From: an uncultured Lachnospiraceae bacterium
GTDB taxonomy: Bacteria > Bacillota > Clostridia > Lachnospirales > Lachnospiraceae
DNA length: 64,000 nucleotides
Direction: 5' to 3'
Assembly: GCA_951801955.1 (NCBI GenBank)
Contig: CATOOV010000003.1
Span: 47,841-111,840, forward strand
How positions within the stretch are numbered: the first letter of the stretch is position 1; every line of letters starts with the position of its first letter. The notes below the pieces were generated by a model. The model was not told the origin of the DNA. It searched no databases and saw nothing but the letters and a program-made list of their open reading frames with translations. This document shows positions 51,425 to 61,435 of this stretch, piece by piece. The position numbers and the translations under genes were made by a program.

Positions 51425-53065
51425 ATGATTAGTGCAAACAATATAACTCTCAGAATCGGCAAAAAAGCCTTATTTGAAGATGTAAACATCAAATTCACAG
51501 AAGGAAATTGTTATGGATTGATTGGCGCCAACGGCGCAGGAAAATCCACCTTCCTCAAAATTTTAAACGGACAGTTAGAACCCACCAAGGGCGAAGTGGT
51601 TATCACGCCAGGACAACGTCTCTCCTTCTTGCAGCAGGACCATTTCCAGTACGATGAATTTTCTGTATTGGACACGGTAATTATGGGCAATCAACGCCTG
51701 TATCACATTATGAAGGAAAAAGACGCCATCTATATGAAAGAGGATTTTTCTGATGAAGACGGCATCCGTGCCAGTGAATTGGAAGCAGAATTTGCAGAGA
51801 TGGACGGCTGGAATGCAGAATCTGACGCTGCGCAGCTTCTGAATGGCTTAGGGATTGAAACAGAGTTCCATAATTCTATCATGAAAGATCTGGTGGGGGA
51901 ACAAAAAGTGAAGGTACTTCTCGCCCAGGCACTGTTCGGCAATCCTGATATCCTGCTCTTGGACGAGCCCACCAACCACTTGGATCTGGACGCCATTGCA
52001 TGGCTGGAAGAATTTTTGATCAATTTTGACAATACGGTGATCGTGGTATCCCATGACCGGTATTTCCTCAACAAAGTCTGCACCCATACCGCAGATATTG
52101 ACTATGCGAAAATACAGCTTTATGCTGGAAACTACGATTTCTGGTATGAGTCCAGCCAGCTTTTAATTAAGCAGATGAAGGAGGCAAACAAAAAGAAGGA
52201 AGAAAAAATCAAGGAATTACAGGAATTTATCTCCCGTTTCTCCGCCAACGCTTCCAAATCCAAACAAGCTACCTCCCGGAAAAAAGCATTGGAAAAAATC
52301 CAATTGGATGAAATTAAACCTTCCAGCCGCAAATATCCTTACATCGACTTCCGCCCGGCACGTGAAATTGGAAATGAAGTGCTGACTGTGGAAAACTTAA
52401 GCAAAACTATTGACGGTGTGAAAATTTTAGACAATATCTCCTTTATCGCGGGACATAATGATAAAATTGCTTTTGTGGGAAGCAACGAACTTGCAAAGAC
52501 GACCTTATTCCAAATCCTCTCTGGAGAAATGGAACCCGACGAGGGCAATTACAAATGGGGCGTCACCACCAGCCAGTCCTATTTCCCCAAAGATAATACG
52601 GCAATCTTTGACACAGATCTACAGATTGCAGACTGGCTGACCCAGTTTTCTGAAATCAAGGACGCCACTTATGTCCGTGGGTTCCTAGGCAGGATGCTGT
52701 TTGCCGGAGAAGACGGCGTAAAAAAAATGCGGGTATTATCTGGCGGTGAAAAAGTACGGGTACTCTTATCCCGCATGATGATTGAAGGTTCTAATATCTT
52801 GATTTTAGACGAGCCGACAGACCACCTGGACATGGAAAGCATTACGGCGCTGAACAACGGTTTGATCAAATTCCCGGGCGTTTTGCTGTTTGCCTCCCGT
52901 GACCACCAGGTGGTACAGACCACGGCAAACCGAATTATTGAGTTCTTACCGAATGGAACCATGATTGATAAAATTACGACTTACGATGAATATTTAGAAA
53001 GTGATGAGATGGCAAGAAAGAGACAGGTCTACTCCACCAGCAAAGAACAGGAGGCGGACGATTAA
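51425..53065 (+). CDS. ABC-F family ATPase (YbiT/Uup-like)
   Basis: 546 residues with two ATPase domains and no membrane segment, joined by a charged helical linker (about 245-305, KEANKKKEEKIKELQEF). Domain 1: Walker A LIGANGAGKSTFL, signature replaced by DLVGEQKVKVLLAQ, Walker B ILLLDEPTNHLD, switch VSHDR. Domain 2: Walker A changed to VGSNELAKTTLF, signature LSGGEKVRVLLSR, Walker B ILILDEPTDHLD, switch region ASRDHQ. Because sites form between Walker A of one domain and the signature of the other, one site looks intact and the other doubly degenerate. ABC-F proteins act on the ribosome as translation factors or antibiotic protection. AGAGG precedes the ATG. Confidence 0.94.
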   Translation: MISANNITLRIGKKALFEDVNIKFTEGNCYGLIGANGAGKSTFLKILNGQLEPTKGEVVITPGQRLSFLQQDHFQYDEFSVLDTVIMGNQRLYHIMKEKDAIYMKEDFSDEDGIRASELEAEFAEMDGWNAESDAAQLLNGLGIETEFHNSIMKDLVGEQKVKVLLAQALFGNPDILLLDEPTNHLDLDAIAWLEEFLINFDNTVIVVSHDRYFLNKVCTHTADIDYAKIQLYAGNYDFWYESSQLLIKQMKEANKKKEEKIKELQEFISRFSANASKSKQATSRKKALEKIQLDEIKPSSRKYPYIDFRPAREIGNEVLTVENLSKTIDGVKILDNISFIAGHNDKIAFVGSNELAKTTLFQILSGEMEPDEGNYKWGVTTSQSYFPKDNTAIFDTDLQIADWLTQFSEIKDATYVRGFLGRMLFAGEDGVKKMRVLSGGEKVRVLLSRMMIEGSNILILDEPTDHLDMESITALNNGLIKFPGVLLFASRDHQVVQTTANRIIEFLPNGTMIDKITTYDEYLESDEMARKRQVYSTSKEQEADD

Positions 53066-53172
53066 GGACGAATAAGAAAAAGTATCTTTGGGAGCGCCAT
53101 GCAAAACGTAGGCATCCGATAATTTCCCTTATCGGGGCATCCTCCCATTGGTATCAGTGGTGAGAATATAGT

Positions 53173-53271
53173 GGGGCTGTTGCAAAATGCAGGGATTCCA
53201 CAACATATAGTAACAATACGGCAAATATTTGTACGATATGTTGTGAAAATTTCTCATTATGCGGCAACCCC
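53173..53271. mobile_element. MITE-like imperfect palindrome of about 99 bases
   Basis: Starts GGGGCTGTTGCAAAATG and ends with the near complement (CATTATGCGGCAACCCC). Inner arms CACAACATAT and ATATGTTGTG pair as well, so nearly the whole element folds on itself. No coding capacity is visible. Such miniature elements are moved by a transposase elsewhere; none is in this window. A separate pair of small hairpins (around 53340-53370, GTAGCCATCGCTAC) lies to its right. The remainder of 53066-53466 holds no gene. Confidence 0.6.
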
Positions 53272-53466
53272 TTTTCTAGTGTACCGACCACCTGATAACT
53301 TGACGAATTGTTTGCTTGAATTTCCATCTGCAGCATTGTCGTCAATCGACGTAGCCATCGCTACGACTCATTCCTTCTCCTGCAGGCTGAAAATTTATTC
53401 TGCGCAATTAGCCTAAGTACCAAGTGTCCAGCACACTCGTTCCTGGATGTTGGAACATATAACATT

Positions 53467-56400
53467 TTATTTCTTCGTTTTCACTGTTTTCGCCTTTGAC
53501 CAGCCCGAACAATATTTTTTCCCTTTCACCGTCTTGTATGTCCTGACCCTGACATAATATGTTTTCTTTGCCTTTAATTTTTTCACAGCCAGTTTCGTCG
53601 CCGTGTTTTTCGGAATCGTCTTTGTCACCGTCGCTTTTTTCGCAAACGTTTTACTGGTAGAATACTGGACTTGGTACCCTGTGGTGGATGTTTTCTGTTT
53701 TTTCCATTTTATGGTGAATCCTTTGGATTTTGCCGCGATTTTCCCGGAAATAGAGGTGCCTTTGGGGACAATCTGGAATGCCTTGGTAAGCGTCCCTTTG
53801 TAATTTCCTTTTAGTTTTATGGTTACCGTTGCTTTGCCAACCTTCGTATTATTTTTATATGTGACTGTATAGTTATGGTTGCTGACTGCCTTTCCTTTGG
53901 AATTTGTTACTGTAACAGATGGTTTCTTTGCTTTGCCGTTATAAGTATAAGAAGTTGTTTTTAATGCCGCTGATTTTACAGCATAAATGGTCTTTTTCTT
54001 CCTCACTTTCCCGCAGCCCTTACATTCTTCTTTCGTACTGCCATTCTTTGTAGTGGTTGCTTTTGTTACCACTGTTTTATAGGTATGTGCCGTTTTCGCA
54101 AGCCCTTCTTTTTTGGTTTCCCCACATACGGTACAGGTGTATTGTTTTACTCCTTTTTTGGTACAGGTTGGTGCCTTGGTCACTTTTCCGTTGTCCCATG
54201 TATGTCTGCCTGTTGCGGCAATCACTTTTCCTGTTTCCATTTTTGTATTGCAATCTCTGCAATAGACATCCCCGCTATACCCGTCTGTTTTACAGGTTGC
54301 CTCCTGTTTTCCCCTCACTTCGGTATTTTGGTGCCCTGTGGCTTTTATCTCTTCTGTTTTTGTCTGCCCGCAAATGGTGCAGGTAATTTCTTTTTCCCCT
54401 TTTTGGGTGCAGGTTGGGGTTTTGGTTACTGTGCCTTTAGACCAGCTATGTTCGGTACAAACTGGCTTATCATCTCCGCTTCCGCCGCTGCTGCCATCTT
54501 CTATGAAAGACCAGAGGTCAGAGGAAAGGTTGATATGTAAAGCAGGGGCAACTGTAAACTCAGAATAAAATTTATTATACCCCCCTGTACTGGCAGACCC
54601 ATACTCAGTGACAACCATGGAATTGTACGTTTTAGATCCAGGCGTGCGCAGCAACCACCAGCAGTTGCCTGTATAATCGCTGTCAGTACTCAGCCATGAA
54701 CCCCTTGCACGTGCGTAATCGCTTACCAAAAGGCGACGGCTTGCTGAACGAATATTATAGTCCTCACAGAACCCATAGGCTGGATCTTCCGCTTCCCCAA
54801 TAGACAGAAGGTACACTTTATCTGTGGTATTATTTCCTCCTTCTGTGCCATATTTTGGATTGTCCTCATTCACTATATTCTGCTCTACAATGGCGTTTTG
54901 TTCCTCGTTGCTGAATGCAGTAGCATAAAAAGAACTATTGAGCCAGTTGCGGAGCCTGCAGCCCTCCCATATAAAATCATCACTGAACTTGTTAAAATCT
55001 TCGCAGTCCAGACCCTTGTCCGCCACGACAAACAGCGTCTTGCCGTCGTTTTGCAGTACCCGCCATTTGATAGGTTCCCACTTAAAGTAACGATACTCGC
55101 TGTCTCCAAAATATTTATTGCAATTGGTATCATTTTTGCTAATCCTGCGGTATTTTTCACCATCCACCAAAGCGTCCCCATTTGCATCATAAAACGCCCC
55201 GACAATTTTAGGGGTAAGCGCATCGCCTGCCACTTCCGTCTGGGGATAGCTGCCAAAGTAGACATAACTCCAGTCTGTGGTGTCTGTGCCATTATCCTGT
55301 TTCGTGCAGTGGTGTACTGGATTGTCAGCTAATTCTTCTCTTTCTATTTGTTCCGTTTTTATTTCCCCGCATACGATACAGGTATATTCTTTTTCGCCTT
55401 TTTTGGTACTGGTTGGATATTTGGTTATCACACCCTCTGACCAGGTATGTTCTGTACAAGCCGGAATGTCCTTTTCCTTTCCGGTCACTGCAAAGTCATA
55501 ATTATTCTCTGTATATTTTTCCGGTTTTTCTGAAACCAAGTTAAAATACAAGGTTTCGGTATCTGCAGAATAATTTTTTGCCTCCTCATTCCAAAGGTAA
55601 GTTGCTGTCACCAGTTCTCCTTTTTTCATGGTCCCTAAGTCAATGCGTTCTACCAGTTCCCCATCCTTGCTGTCTTTGCGTATTTCCAAGACCGCCGTTG
55701 TATCTACACAGCTTTGGTTTGCGACGTACACTTCCACAAGCTGCCCTGCCCCTAATTTACTGTCTGTCATATTGATCACCAAATCCGTATAACCGATTGG
55801 AAGGCTGAACTGATTATCCGCAGTGTCGATATCCCCTTCCGTTTCTGCCACGATCTGTATCTCCTGATAACTTACCTCTGCGGGCACTGTATAATCTGCC
55901 TCTACTACCATGCTTTCTCCTGGCATCAGGCTTTCTGAGACTGCCGTCTTTGTGCCTTCTATATCAATTGTAAAACCATCTGCCCTTTGGCTGCCGAGAT
56001 TTTTTACCTGGACACGAACTTTTGCCGTACTTCCCGGCACAAATGAGGTTTCGTTACAATAGGCGTTCTCCACCGCAAGGTTTACGGATGGCTTTGCCAT
56101 CAAGACACATAAATCAGTTTGTGCCTCCCCTGTCTTCTTGTAAAGGAACTGCAGGCTCCCATCTTTTGTAAAAATCCCCTGGGGATTGTAAACGCTGGCG
56201 TCGGTATCAGAAATCTGGATGGATTTGCTCCATGTATTATGATCTGGGTCATACAGGCTGCCGCCGATCTGTTTATTTCCATCTTTATCAACCGTTGTCC
56301 AAACCACGGCAAGCTGGTTATATTGTCCGCTTACCACATGGAAATCGTCGGTCAAGGTTCCTGTGTCATCCTGGTAAACCACGGTTTCCTTCCCATTCAT

Positions 56401-59400
56401 ATCAGACATGACAATACTTCCATCCCGATACCAGAACCGAAGTGTCTGGACGCCATTTTTCACATACTGGGCATTGGAATCCATACTTCTGTTCTTTGTT
56501 GTCTCCTCATTTGTCCCTTTCTTTCTGATTCTCCTGTCCTCCAAGGTAGACAGGTCGTTATCCGTATCCAGTGTATAACTTACCTCATAGCCGTCTGTAT
56601 AAGATGTATCTATCGCCATTACAAGTCCTGCGTCCTCCACAAAGGATAGGTGTCCTATATTATTGCCATCGACAATGGCATAACGGATATTGTTCTGCCC
56701 TGTGGTAAACAGCAAGTTATTCTCTGTGTTTTGCAGATAGGCTACATAGGGCTTTCCCTCCGCGTTCAAGGCAATCTTAGGAGTGGCAGCCATACAGCCT
56801 GGCTCACTTACAGCAACCGCCTCGGAAAATCCTTCCCCTGCCGTCCACACAGACATGGCGGCTGTGCTGGCCGTGGCAACCTCGGATAAGCCTGCCTCGT
56901 CTGTAAATTCCTGTCCGATATTCTGCCAGGCAACATAAATATGTTCTCCATCGGAGATGGCTGACGGTGCAAAATCTGCTGTTCCATCATCCGCCACCGC
57001 TTGCGGTTCTGACCATGTGTCATCTGCCGCGTTGTAGATGGAATATACCAGTTTGGAATTGTTGATGGCAGCTCGTTTTGGATCGCCCTCTGTCCACAAA
57101 ATCATTTTGGTATCGCCCGCTGTCACCATCTGCATCTCTGCATCCGGGTTGATATTTGTCTTCAATACCCGCTCGGCAGCGCCAGTCTCTGTAGTTTCTA
57201 AAGAAAACGGCTGTATGGAGCTGTCCCCTAGCCAAAGGCTCTCCTCGTCCAGATAACTGTCGTCTGCCAACTGGAAATCGTTCATTGACAGTTCAGAGAC
57301 GTCTGTCGCCCGCGCAGCAGAGCGTGATTTTTCAGCGGGCAATAACTGTTTTTCTCTCTCTGCCAACTTTAGGGAATAACCGTCGAATTTCAGTATCTTT
57401 ACCTTTAAGGATAAACTGCCTTTCAAAGAGAGCTTTGTCCCATCCTTTGTTCCTATTTTTGTGGAAAACGGCAGGCTCCCCTTACCTTCCACACCGACCG
57501 TGGCAACTGCCATCACGCCCACGCCGCCTTCTGCCGCAAGAAACGGCTCTATGGAAAATGTGATGTCTGAATGTTCTGCATCAAATTTTTTCTGTGTCCA
57601 GTTATAGGATGCAGCCCCTCCTGCCTCGCCTTCTACGCCAAAAGATATTTTGGCATATACTGGGACAACGCCTACGGTATACTGCGCCTTAACGTCTGCA
57701 CTGGCAGAGGCCTTTAATTTCAGCTTTCCTGTAAGAATCGTACTTGCACCTCTATTGACAGTCCCTTCCAGATATCCGCATACCTTTGTCTCTCCTTTTA
57801 TATTAACACTATAATGCATATCCATGTTGTCAATCTTGTCCTTCCATTGGGACAGATCCCAGTCTTTCGGCGAATCTTCACACAGCTTCTTCCATTCCTC
57901 CCAGTCCTTATTGCTGAATTCTTCCCCCTCTGAAAGTTTCCACTCTTTTCCTATGGTTGCCCTTATCTTCCCTGCTTCCACAGAAATATCAATCTTTGCC
58001 CCTTTCAATTTGACGCCAAGATTCTCTCCTGACAGAAAGGCAACATCCTCCCCCAATGTTCCGGTAGAATCCGTATCAATCAAATTCAGGCCATTTGCCG
58101 ATGGCAAAGATGCAGGGCTTCTTTTTATTTCAATATTTGTCTTTTCGGTCACAGTGGTTCCGTCCGCTGCCACTAGTTTTGCATAGATGGGATATCCGGC
58201 TTTGAAATCCCAACCCATATCCAGTTGAAACTTTCCATCTGTACTAGTATAGGAACTGCCGTTTTCCTGGTACAGCACATAAGAGGAGGGCGTCTTTCCA
58301 TTCCAGACGGCATTCATCTGCAGTTCTATGTTTTGGGATTCCCCCATACTGTAAAAGGTTTTTCCAAAAGTCAGTATGTTGTAGGGCTTGCCAAAAGAAT
58401 CCTGGCTCATCAGAGTGGATATGTAGGGATTGCTTTTGTCTCCCTCCTTAAGCTTTGTCATATAAACCGTATGGTAGTTGTTGTTCCACAATAGTTCAGT
58501 ATCTTTATTGTAGATATCCGTATAAAAGTAATACTCGCGGTAGCCTTCCTTTGTGACAGATAGCTTCGTGTTCACCAAGGGCTGGTCGACCAGGGTATTT
58601 TTAATCACCGCATTCCCCTCTGCATCCGTGGAAACGCTTCCAAACTTGTCCGCCGTTACTGTACTATTGCCCATAGATGGGGGCAGTATCTTCCCGATCT
58701 CATCAAAATCATGTACCTGGACTGTGATATCGTTCTCTGATATTGTGTCAATATTCTCAATTCCTCCGATACCACTGTCCCCTCCGGTGCCGCTGCCTCC
58801 ACCTGTTGCACTTCCTCCCCCTTCGCCGCTGCTGCCGTCGTCTGTGAAAGACCAGAGATCAGAGGAGAGATTGATATGCAAAGCTGGGACAACGGCATTC
58901 CAACAATACTGGGTATACGCACCACGGTTACTTACCTCACCACGATGATCAACACGTGCAGCAAAAGTGCCATCATATCCAGGTGAGCGGAGAAAGTAGC
59001 AATAACAGTTTCCTTTCGTGTTTTCATTGTATTTGTCATCTACACTTACTCCTAATCTATGTGCATAATCGCTTGGTTTCAGCGAGCGGCTTGCAGAAAA
59101 TGAATCCGACTCTCCACAAAACCCGTAAGATGGGTTTGTCGCTTCCCTGACAGATAAAAGATACACCTTATCTTTGGTATTGTTCCCACCTTCCGTGCCA
59201 TATTCCGAGTTATTTTCATTCACTACATTCTGTTCCACAATCGCTCTTTGTTCGTTATTGCTGAACGCCATATGATAAAACGAATTGTTTAGCCAATCCC
59301 GGATTGTGCAGCCCTCCCATGTGATTTCAGAATCTGTTGTATGATACTGACGCTTATCCAACCCTTTGTCCGCTACCACAAATAGCGTGGCACCGTCATT

Positions 59401-59844
59401 TTGCAGCACCCGCCATTTGATACGTTCCCACTTAAAGTAACGCCAAGCACCGCTCTCAGTATCTGCCAATCCATCATCCTTGGTATCATACAGAAAATCC
59501 TTCCGGTACTTCGTTCCATTCACCCAGGCGTCACCATTTGCATCATAAGACGCCCCAGTGATAGCAGGGGTAAGCGCATTGCCTTTAACTTCTGTCTGGG
59601 GATAGCTGCCAAAATAGACATAACTCCAATCAGTAGTATCTGTATCATATATTTTCGTACAATGATGCACTGGATTCTTGGGCAGTTTCCTTTCTCCTGC
59701 CCTTGCTTTTGTCTGCTGTGTGGCTGCATCGTCTTCTGTTACAACCTTAGCCTGTGATGGGATTCCTGCCGTTGTCAGGAGCATTGCCGATGTGAGCAGC
59801 AGGGACAACAGCCTGTTCCATGTTTTTTTCCTTTTTGTTTTCAT
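53467..59844 (-). CDS. Giant secreted protein with duplicated DUF6273-type domains, CARDB-like and fibronectin-like modules
   Basis: 2125 residues from the ATG at 59844, which has GGGAG six bases upstream; an ATG 14 codons earlier lacks one. Signal peptide at 1-32 (LLSLLLTSAMLLTTAG, ending PSQAK). Two similar DUF6273-type domains, about 60-335 and 1500-1775 (DWSYVYFGSYPQTEV, KWRVLQNDG, VYLLS, PALHINLSSDLWSF), are each followed by a glycine-rich linker. Between them are beta-rich segments, a propeller-like region (about 960-1260) and a CARDB-like module (about 1270-1370). Cysteine-pair repeats of the CTVCGETK kind follow, then a C-terminal tail (about 1930-2125) with an MBG-like and a fibronectin III-like domain. 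There is no sortase site. It is probably a surface or matrix protein of unknown binding target. Confidence 0.88.
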   Translation of the reverse strand: MKTKRKKTWNRLLSLLLTSAMLLTTAGIPSQAKVVTEDDAATQQTKARAGERKLPKNPVHHCTKIYDTDTTDWSYVYFGSYPQTEVKGNALTPAITGASYDANGDAWVNGTKYRKDFLYDTKDDGLADTESGAWRYFKWERIKWRVLQNDGATLFVVADKGLDKRQYHTTDSEITWEGCTIRDWLNNSFYHMAFSNNEQRAIVEQNVVNENNSEYGTEGGNNTKDKVYLLSVREATNPSYGFCGESDSFSASRSLKPSDYAHRLGVSVDDKYNENTKGNCYCYFLRSPGYDGTFAARVDHRGEVSNRGAYTQYCWNAVVPALHINLSSDLWSFTDDGSSGEGGGSATGGGSGTGGDSGIGGIENIDTISENDITVQVHDFDEIGKILPPSMGNSTVTADKFGSVSTDAEGNAVIKNTLVDQPLVNTKLSVTKEGYREYYFYTDIYNKDTELLWNNNYHTVYMTKLKEGDKSNPYISTLMSQDSFGKPYNILTFGKTFYSMGESQNIELQMNAVWNGKTPSSYVLYQENGSSYTSTDGKFQLDMGWDFKAGYPIYAKLVAADGTTVTEKTNIEIKRSPASLPSANGLNLIDTDSTGTLGEDVAFLSGENLGVKLKGAKIDISVEAGKIRATIGKEWKLSEGEEFSNKDWEEWKKLCEDSPKDWDLSQWKDKIDNMDMHYSVNIKGETKVCGYLEGTVNRGASTILTGKLKLKASASADVKAQYTVGVVPVYAKISFGVEGEAGGAASYNWTQKKFDAEHSDITFSIEPFLAAEGGVGVMAVATVGVEGKGSLPFSTKIGTKDGTKLSLKGSLSLKVKILKFDGYSLKLAEREKQLLPAEKSRSAARATDVSELSMNDFQLADDSYLDEESLWLGDSSIQPFSLETTETGAAERVLKTNINPDAEMQMVTAGDTKMILWTEGDPKRAAINNSKLVYSIYNAADDTWSEPQAVADDGTADFAPSAISDGEHIYVAWQNIGQEFTDEAGLSEVATASTAAMSVWTAGEGFSEAVAVSEPGCMAATPKIALNAEGKPYVAYLQNTENNLLFTTGQNNIRYAIVDGNNIGHLSFVEDAGLVMAIDTSYTDGYEVSYTLDTDNDLSTLEDRRIRKKGTNEETTKNRSMDSNAQYVKNGVQTLRFWYRDGSIVMSDMNGKETVVYQDDTGTLTDDFHVVSGQYNQLAVVWTTVDKDGNKQIGGSLYDPDHNTWSKSIQISDTDASVYNPQGIFTKDGSLQFLYKKTGEAQTDLCVLMAKPSVNLAVENAYCNETSFVPGSTAKVRVQVKNLGSQRADGFTIDIEGTKTAVSESLMPGESMVVEADYTVPAEVSYQEIQIVAETEGDIDTADNQFSLPIGYTDLVINMTDSKLGAGQLVEVYVANQSCVDTTAVLEIRKDSKDGELVERIDLGTMKKGELVTATYLWNEEAKNYSADTETLYFNLVSEKPEKYTENNYDFAVTGKEKDIPACTEHTWSEGVITKYPTSTKKGEKEYTCIVCGEIKTEQIEREELADNPVHHCTKQDNGTDTTDWSYVYFGSYPQTEVAGDALTPKIVGAFYDANGDALVDGEKYRRISKNDTNCNKYFGDSEYRYFKWEPIKWRVLQNDGKTLFVVADKGLDCEDFNKFSDDFIWEGCRLRNWLNSSFYATAFSNEEQNAIVEQNIVNEDNPKYGTEGGNNTTDKVYLLSIGEAEDPAYGFCEDYNIRSASRRLLVSDYARARGSWLSTDSDYTGNCWWLLRTPGSKTYNSMVVTEYGSASTGGYNKFYSEFTVAPALHINLSSDLWSFIEDGSSGGSGDDKPVCTEHSWSKGTVTKTPTCTQKGEKEITCTICGQTKTEEIKATGHQNTEVRGKQEATCKTDGYSGDVYCRDCNTKMETGKVIAATGRHTWDNGKVTKAPTCTKKGVKQYTCTVCGETKKEGLAKTAHTYKTVVTKATTTKNGSTKEECKGCGKVRKKKTIYAVKSAALKTTSYTYNGKAKKPSVTVTNSKGKAVSNHNYTVTYKNNTKVGKATVTIKLKGNYKGTLTKAFQIVPKGTSISGKIAAKSKGFTIKWKKQKTSTTGYQVQYSTSKTFAKKATVTKTIPKNTATKLAVKKLKAKKTYYVRVRTYKTVKGKKYCSGWSKAKTVKTKK

Positions 59845-60030
59845 CTCATTCTCCCTTTTACCTGTGTAAGATTTTTTAGTGTCCATATTCTAATATCAAC
59901 TATAATTTTTATTTTTCTATCTGTCAAGGACCATCATCCATCACTAAGCCAGTGGGACTGCGGTAAGCCTATATGAAAAAATGATAGCTTCCATTTATTC
60001 CTTGCCATGTTATAATATAGTTATCTCTAA

Positions 60031-60240
60031 CAGGGTGGTATCCTCAACACCAGCTTGCGCAAAGGTCATGAAGACGACGCGCAGGGCATCCTGGATGTGA
60101 GGCTCTTAATGGACAATGACAGGGAGGTCGATATTGAGATCCAGCTCTCTGAGCTGAAAGTGTGGGCGGACCGCTCCCTCTTCTACCTGGCAAAGCTGTT
60201 TACTCCGGCATTTAAGCGCCGGAGTAATATTATAACACCC
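60031..60240 (+). pseudogene. Fragment of a PD-(D/E)XK nuclease-family transposase
   Basis: Reads NTSLRKGHEDDAQGILDVRL, then EVDIEIQLSELKVWADR and LFYLAKLF, the core of the Rpn/PD-(D/E)XK nuclease-type transposase family, with the catalytic D-E-x-Q-like segment present. Both ends are missing (a full protein has around 300 residues). A palindrome ACTCCGGC/GCCGGAGT (60202-60225) lies at its right edge. It is dead DNA of a mobile element. Confidence 0.7.
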
Positions 60241-60470
60241 TATTTTTTAGTCCTTACTGTTTTCGCCTTTGACCAGCCTGAACAATAGTTCTTTCTATTC
60301 GTAGCATATTGAATCTGATAACCTGTGGTGGATATTTTCTGTTTTTTCCATTTTACGGTAAACCCTTTGGATTTTGCCGTAATTTTCCCGGAAATAGAGG
60401 TGCCTTTGGGGACAATCTGGAACGTTTTGGTAAGCGTTCCTTTGTAATTTCCTTTCAGTTTTATGGTATC
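60241..60470 (-). pseudogene. Duplicated 3-prime fragment of the giant secreted protein gene
   Basis: Base for base this resembles 53467-53830, the end of the giant gene (TGTTTTCGCCTTTGACCAGC, TTTTCCCGGAAATAGAGGTG), but lacks about 130 bases matching 53531-53659. It encodes pieces of the fibronectin-like tail only. It is wedged between two transposase fragments, so it came from duplication or from a second such gene now lost. Confidence 0.8.
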
Positions 60471-60645
60471 CTACCAACAGATTTACCAATGGACAAGGAA
60501 ATACCAGTCAAATGGCGCAGAGGGGCTTATTGACAAAAGAGGAAAAAGAAAGCCTGAAAATGAAATGTCAGAACTGGAGAAACTGCGTGCGGAAAATAAG
60601 CTTCTTCAAGCGGAAAAGCACAGGACCCAGCTGGAGGCTGCATAA
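60463..60645 (+). pseudogene. Fragment of an IS3-family OrfA-type transposase
   Basis: About 58 residues: the end of a helix-turn-helix (YQQIYQWTRKYQSNGAEGL), then a charged coiled coil (MSELEKLRAENKLLQ AEKH) typical of IS3/IS150 OrfA. The N-terminal part is replaced by the giant-gene fragment and no OrfB follows, so it is a remnant. Confidence 0.65.
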
Positions 60646-60651
60646 AAACTT

Positions 60652-60676
60652 TGCCAGTCTTTTTTTGTGACTGGCA
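60652..60676 (+). terminator. Hairpin after the IS3-type fragment
   Basis: TGCCAGTC pairs with GACTGGCA around a T-rich loop, followed by GGGAAAATTTTTTATTTTTTT. It could be a terminator or the structure near an IS3 frameshift site. The remaining bases to 60847 hold no gene. Confidence 0.45.
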
Positions 60677-60847
60677 GGGAAAATTTTTTATTTTTTTAAT
60701 TGTCTACTTGACAGGGAGCGGTTCATTCCACATGTTTATCGGCTCTGCATCTATGTGTCTGGCTCTTTGATGATATATTTACCTGCCCGATAGATAGAAA
60801 TTTGGCTTTTTCTTTACAAAAAAAGTTCAAATATATCCGTTAGTAAC

Positions 60848-61321
60848 TTATTTTAATTTAATTTCTACTTTGTAATATTTTAAAAAATATGGTACAAACA
60901 AAAGAGCCCCTATTATCAAAATCACCCAACCAATATATGTTCCTTGATTTTCAGGATAAAAATAATTTATAGCTAAATGAACTGGACATAGAATAATTGC
61001 AATCACTCCCCATAATATTTCCAATTTTCTTTTCATCTTGTTTGCTTGCTCTTTTTGTTTCTGTAATTCCACCAACTTTTGTTCTGCCTTTTTTTGATAA
61101 TTTTCCATTATAATCCTTTCTCCTGATAACAATTCGTTTACATTTATTCCAAGAATGTCACATAGCTCCATCATTATCGATACATCTGGGCAGCTTTTTC
61201 CTGTTTCCCATTTTGAAACCGCCCTATTACTAATGTTAAGCTTTTCTGCCAACTGTAACTGAGTAAGATTTTTTTCTTTACGACATTCAGCAATAAATTT
61301 TCCAATTTTTTCTTGATTCAT
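60848..61321 (-). CDS. XRE-family regulator with two membrane segments
   Basis: 157 residues. An N-terminal helix-turn-helix (about 6-60, LTQLQLAEKLNISNRAVSKW with the SKWE signature) is followed by a charged coil (about 75-98) and two hydrophobic segments (about 100-118 and 130-147, WVILIIGALLFVPYFL). Membrane-bound XRE regulators of this shape occur in Firmicutes next to exporters; no such target is adjacent. A small imperfect palindrome (GGTTGA, 9 bases, TCAACC near 61376-61400) just upstream could be its operator. Its AT-rich composition differs from the cobalamin region and fits the accessory zone. Confidence 0.88.
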   Translation of the reverse strand: MNQEKIGKFIAECRKEKNLTQLQLAEKLNISNRAVSKWETGKSCPDVSIMMELCDILGINVNELLSGERIIMENYQKKAEQKLVELQKQKEQANKMKRKLEILWGVIAIILCPVHLAINYFYPENQGTYIGWVILIIGALLFVPYFLKYYKVEIKLK

Positions 61322-61435
61322 TTCTTACCTCCTAGTTTTATCATACATAATAAGCATTTTTTTGGAAGGAACTATTGGTTGATTCTCTAATTCAACCATC
61401 AGTTGACTACTAGTACATCGAATAATTAATGCCGG

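Noticed and set aside
53154..53345. 63-codon minus-strand frame across the spacer
   Set aside because: It spans the MITE-like palindrome, has no ribosome binding site and no family resemblance.
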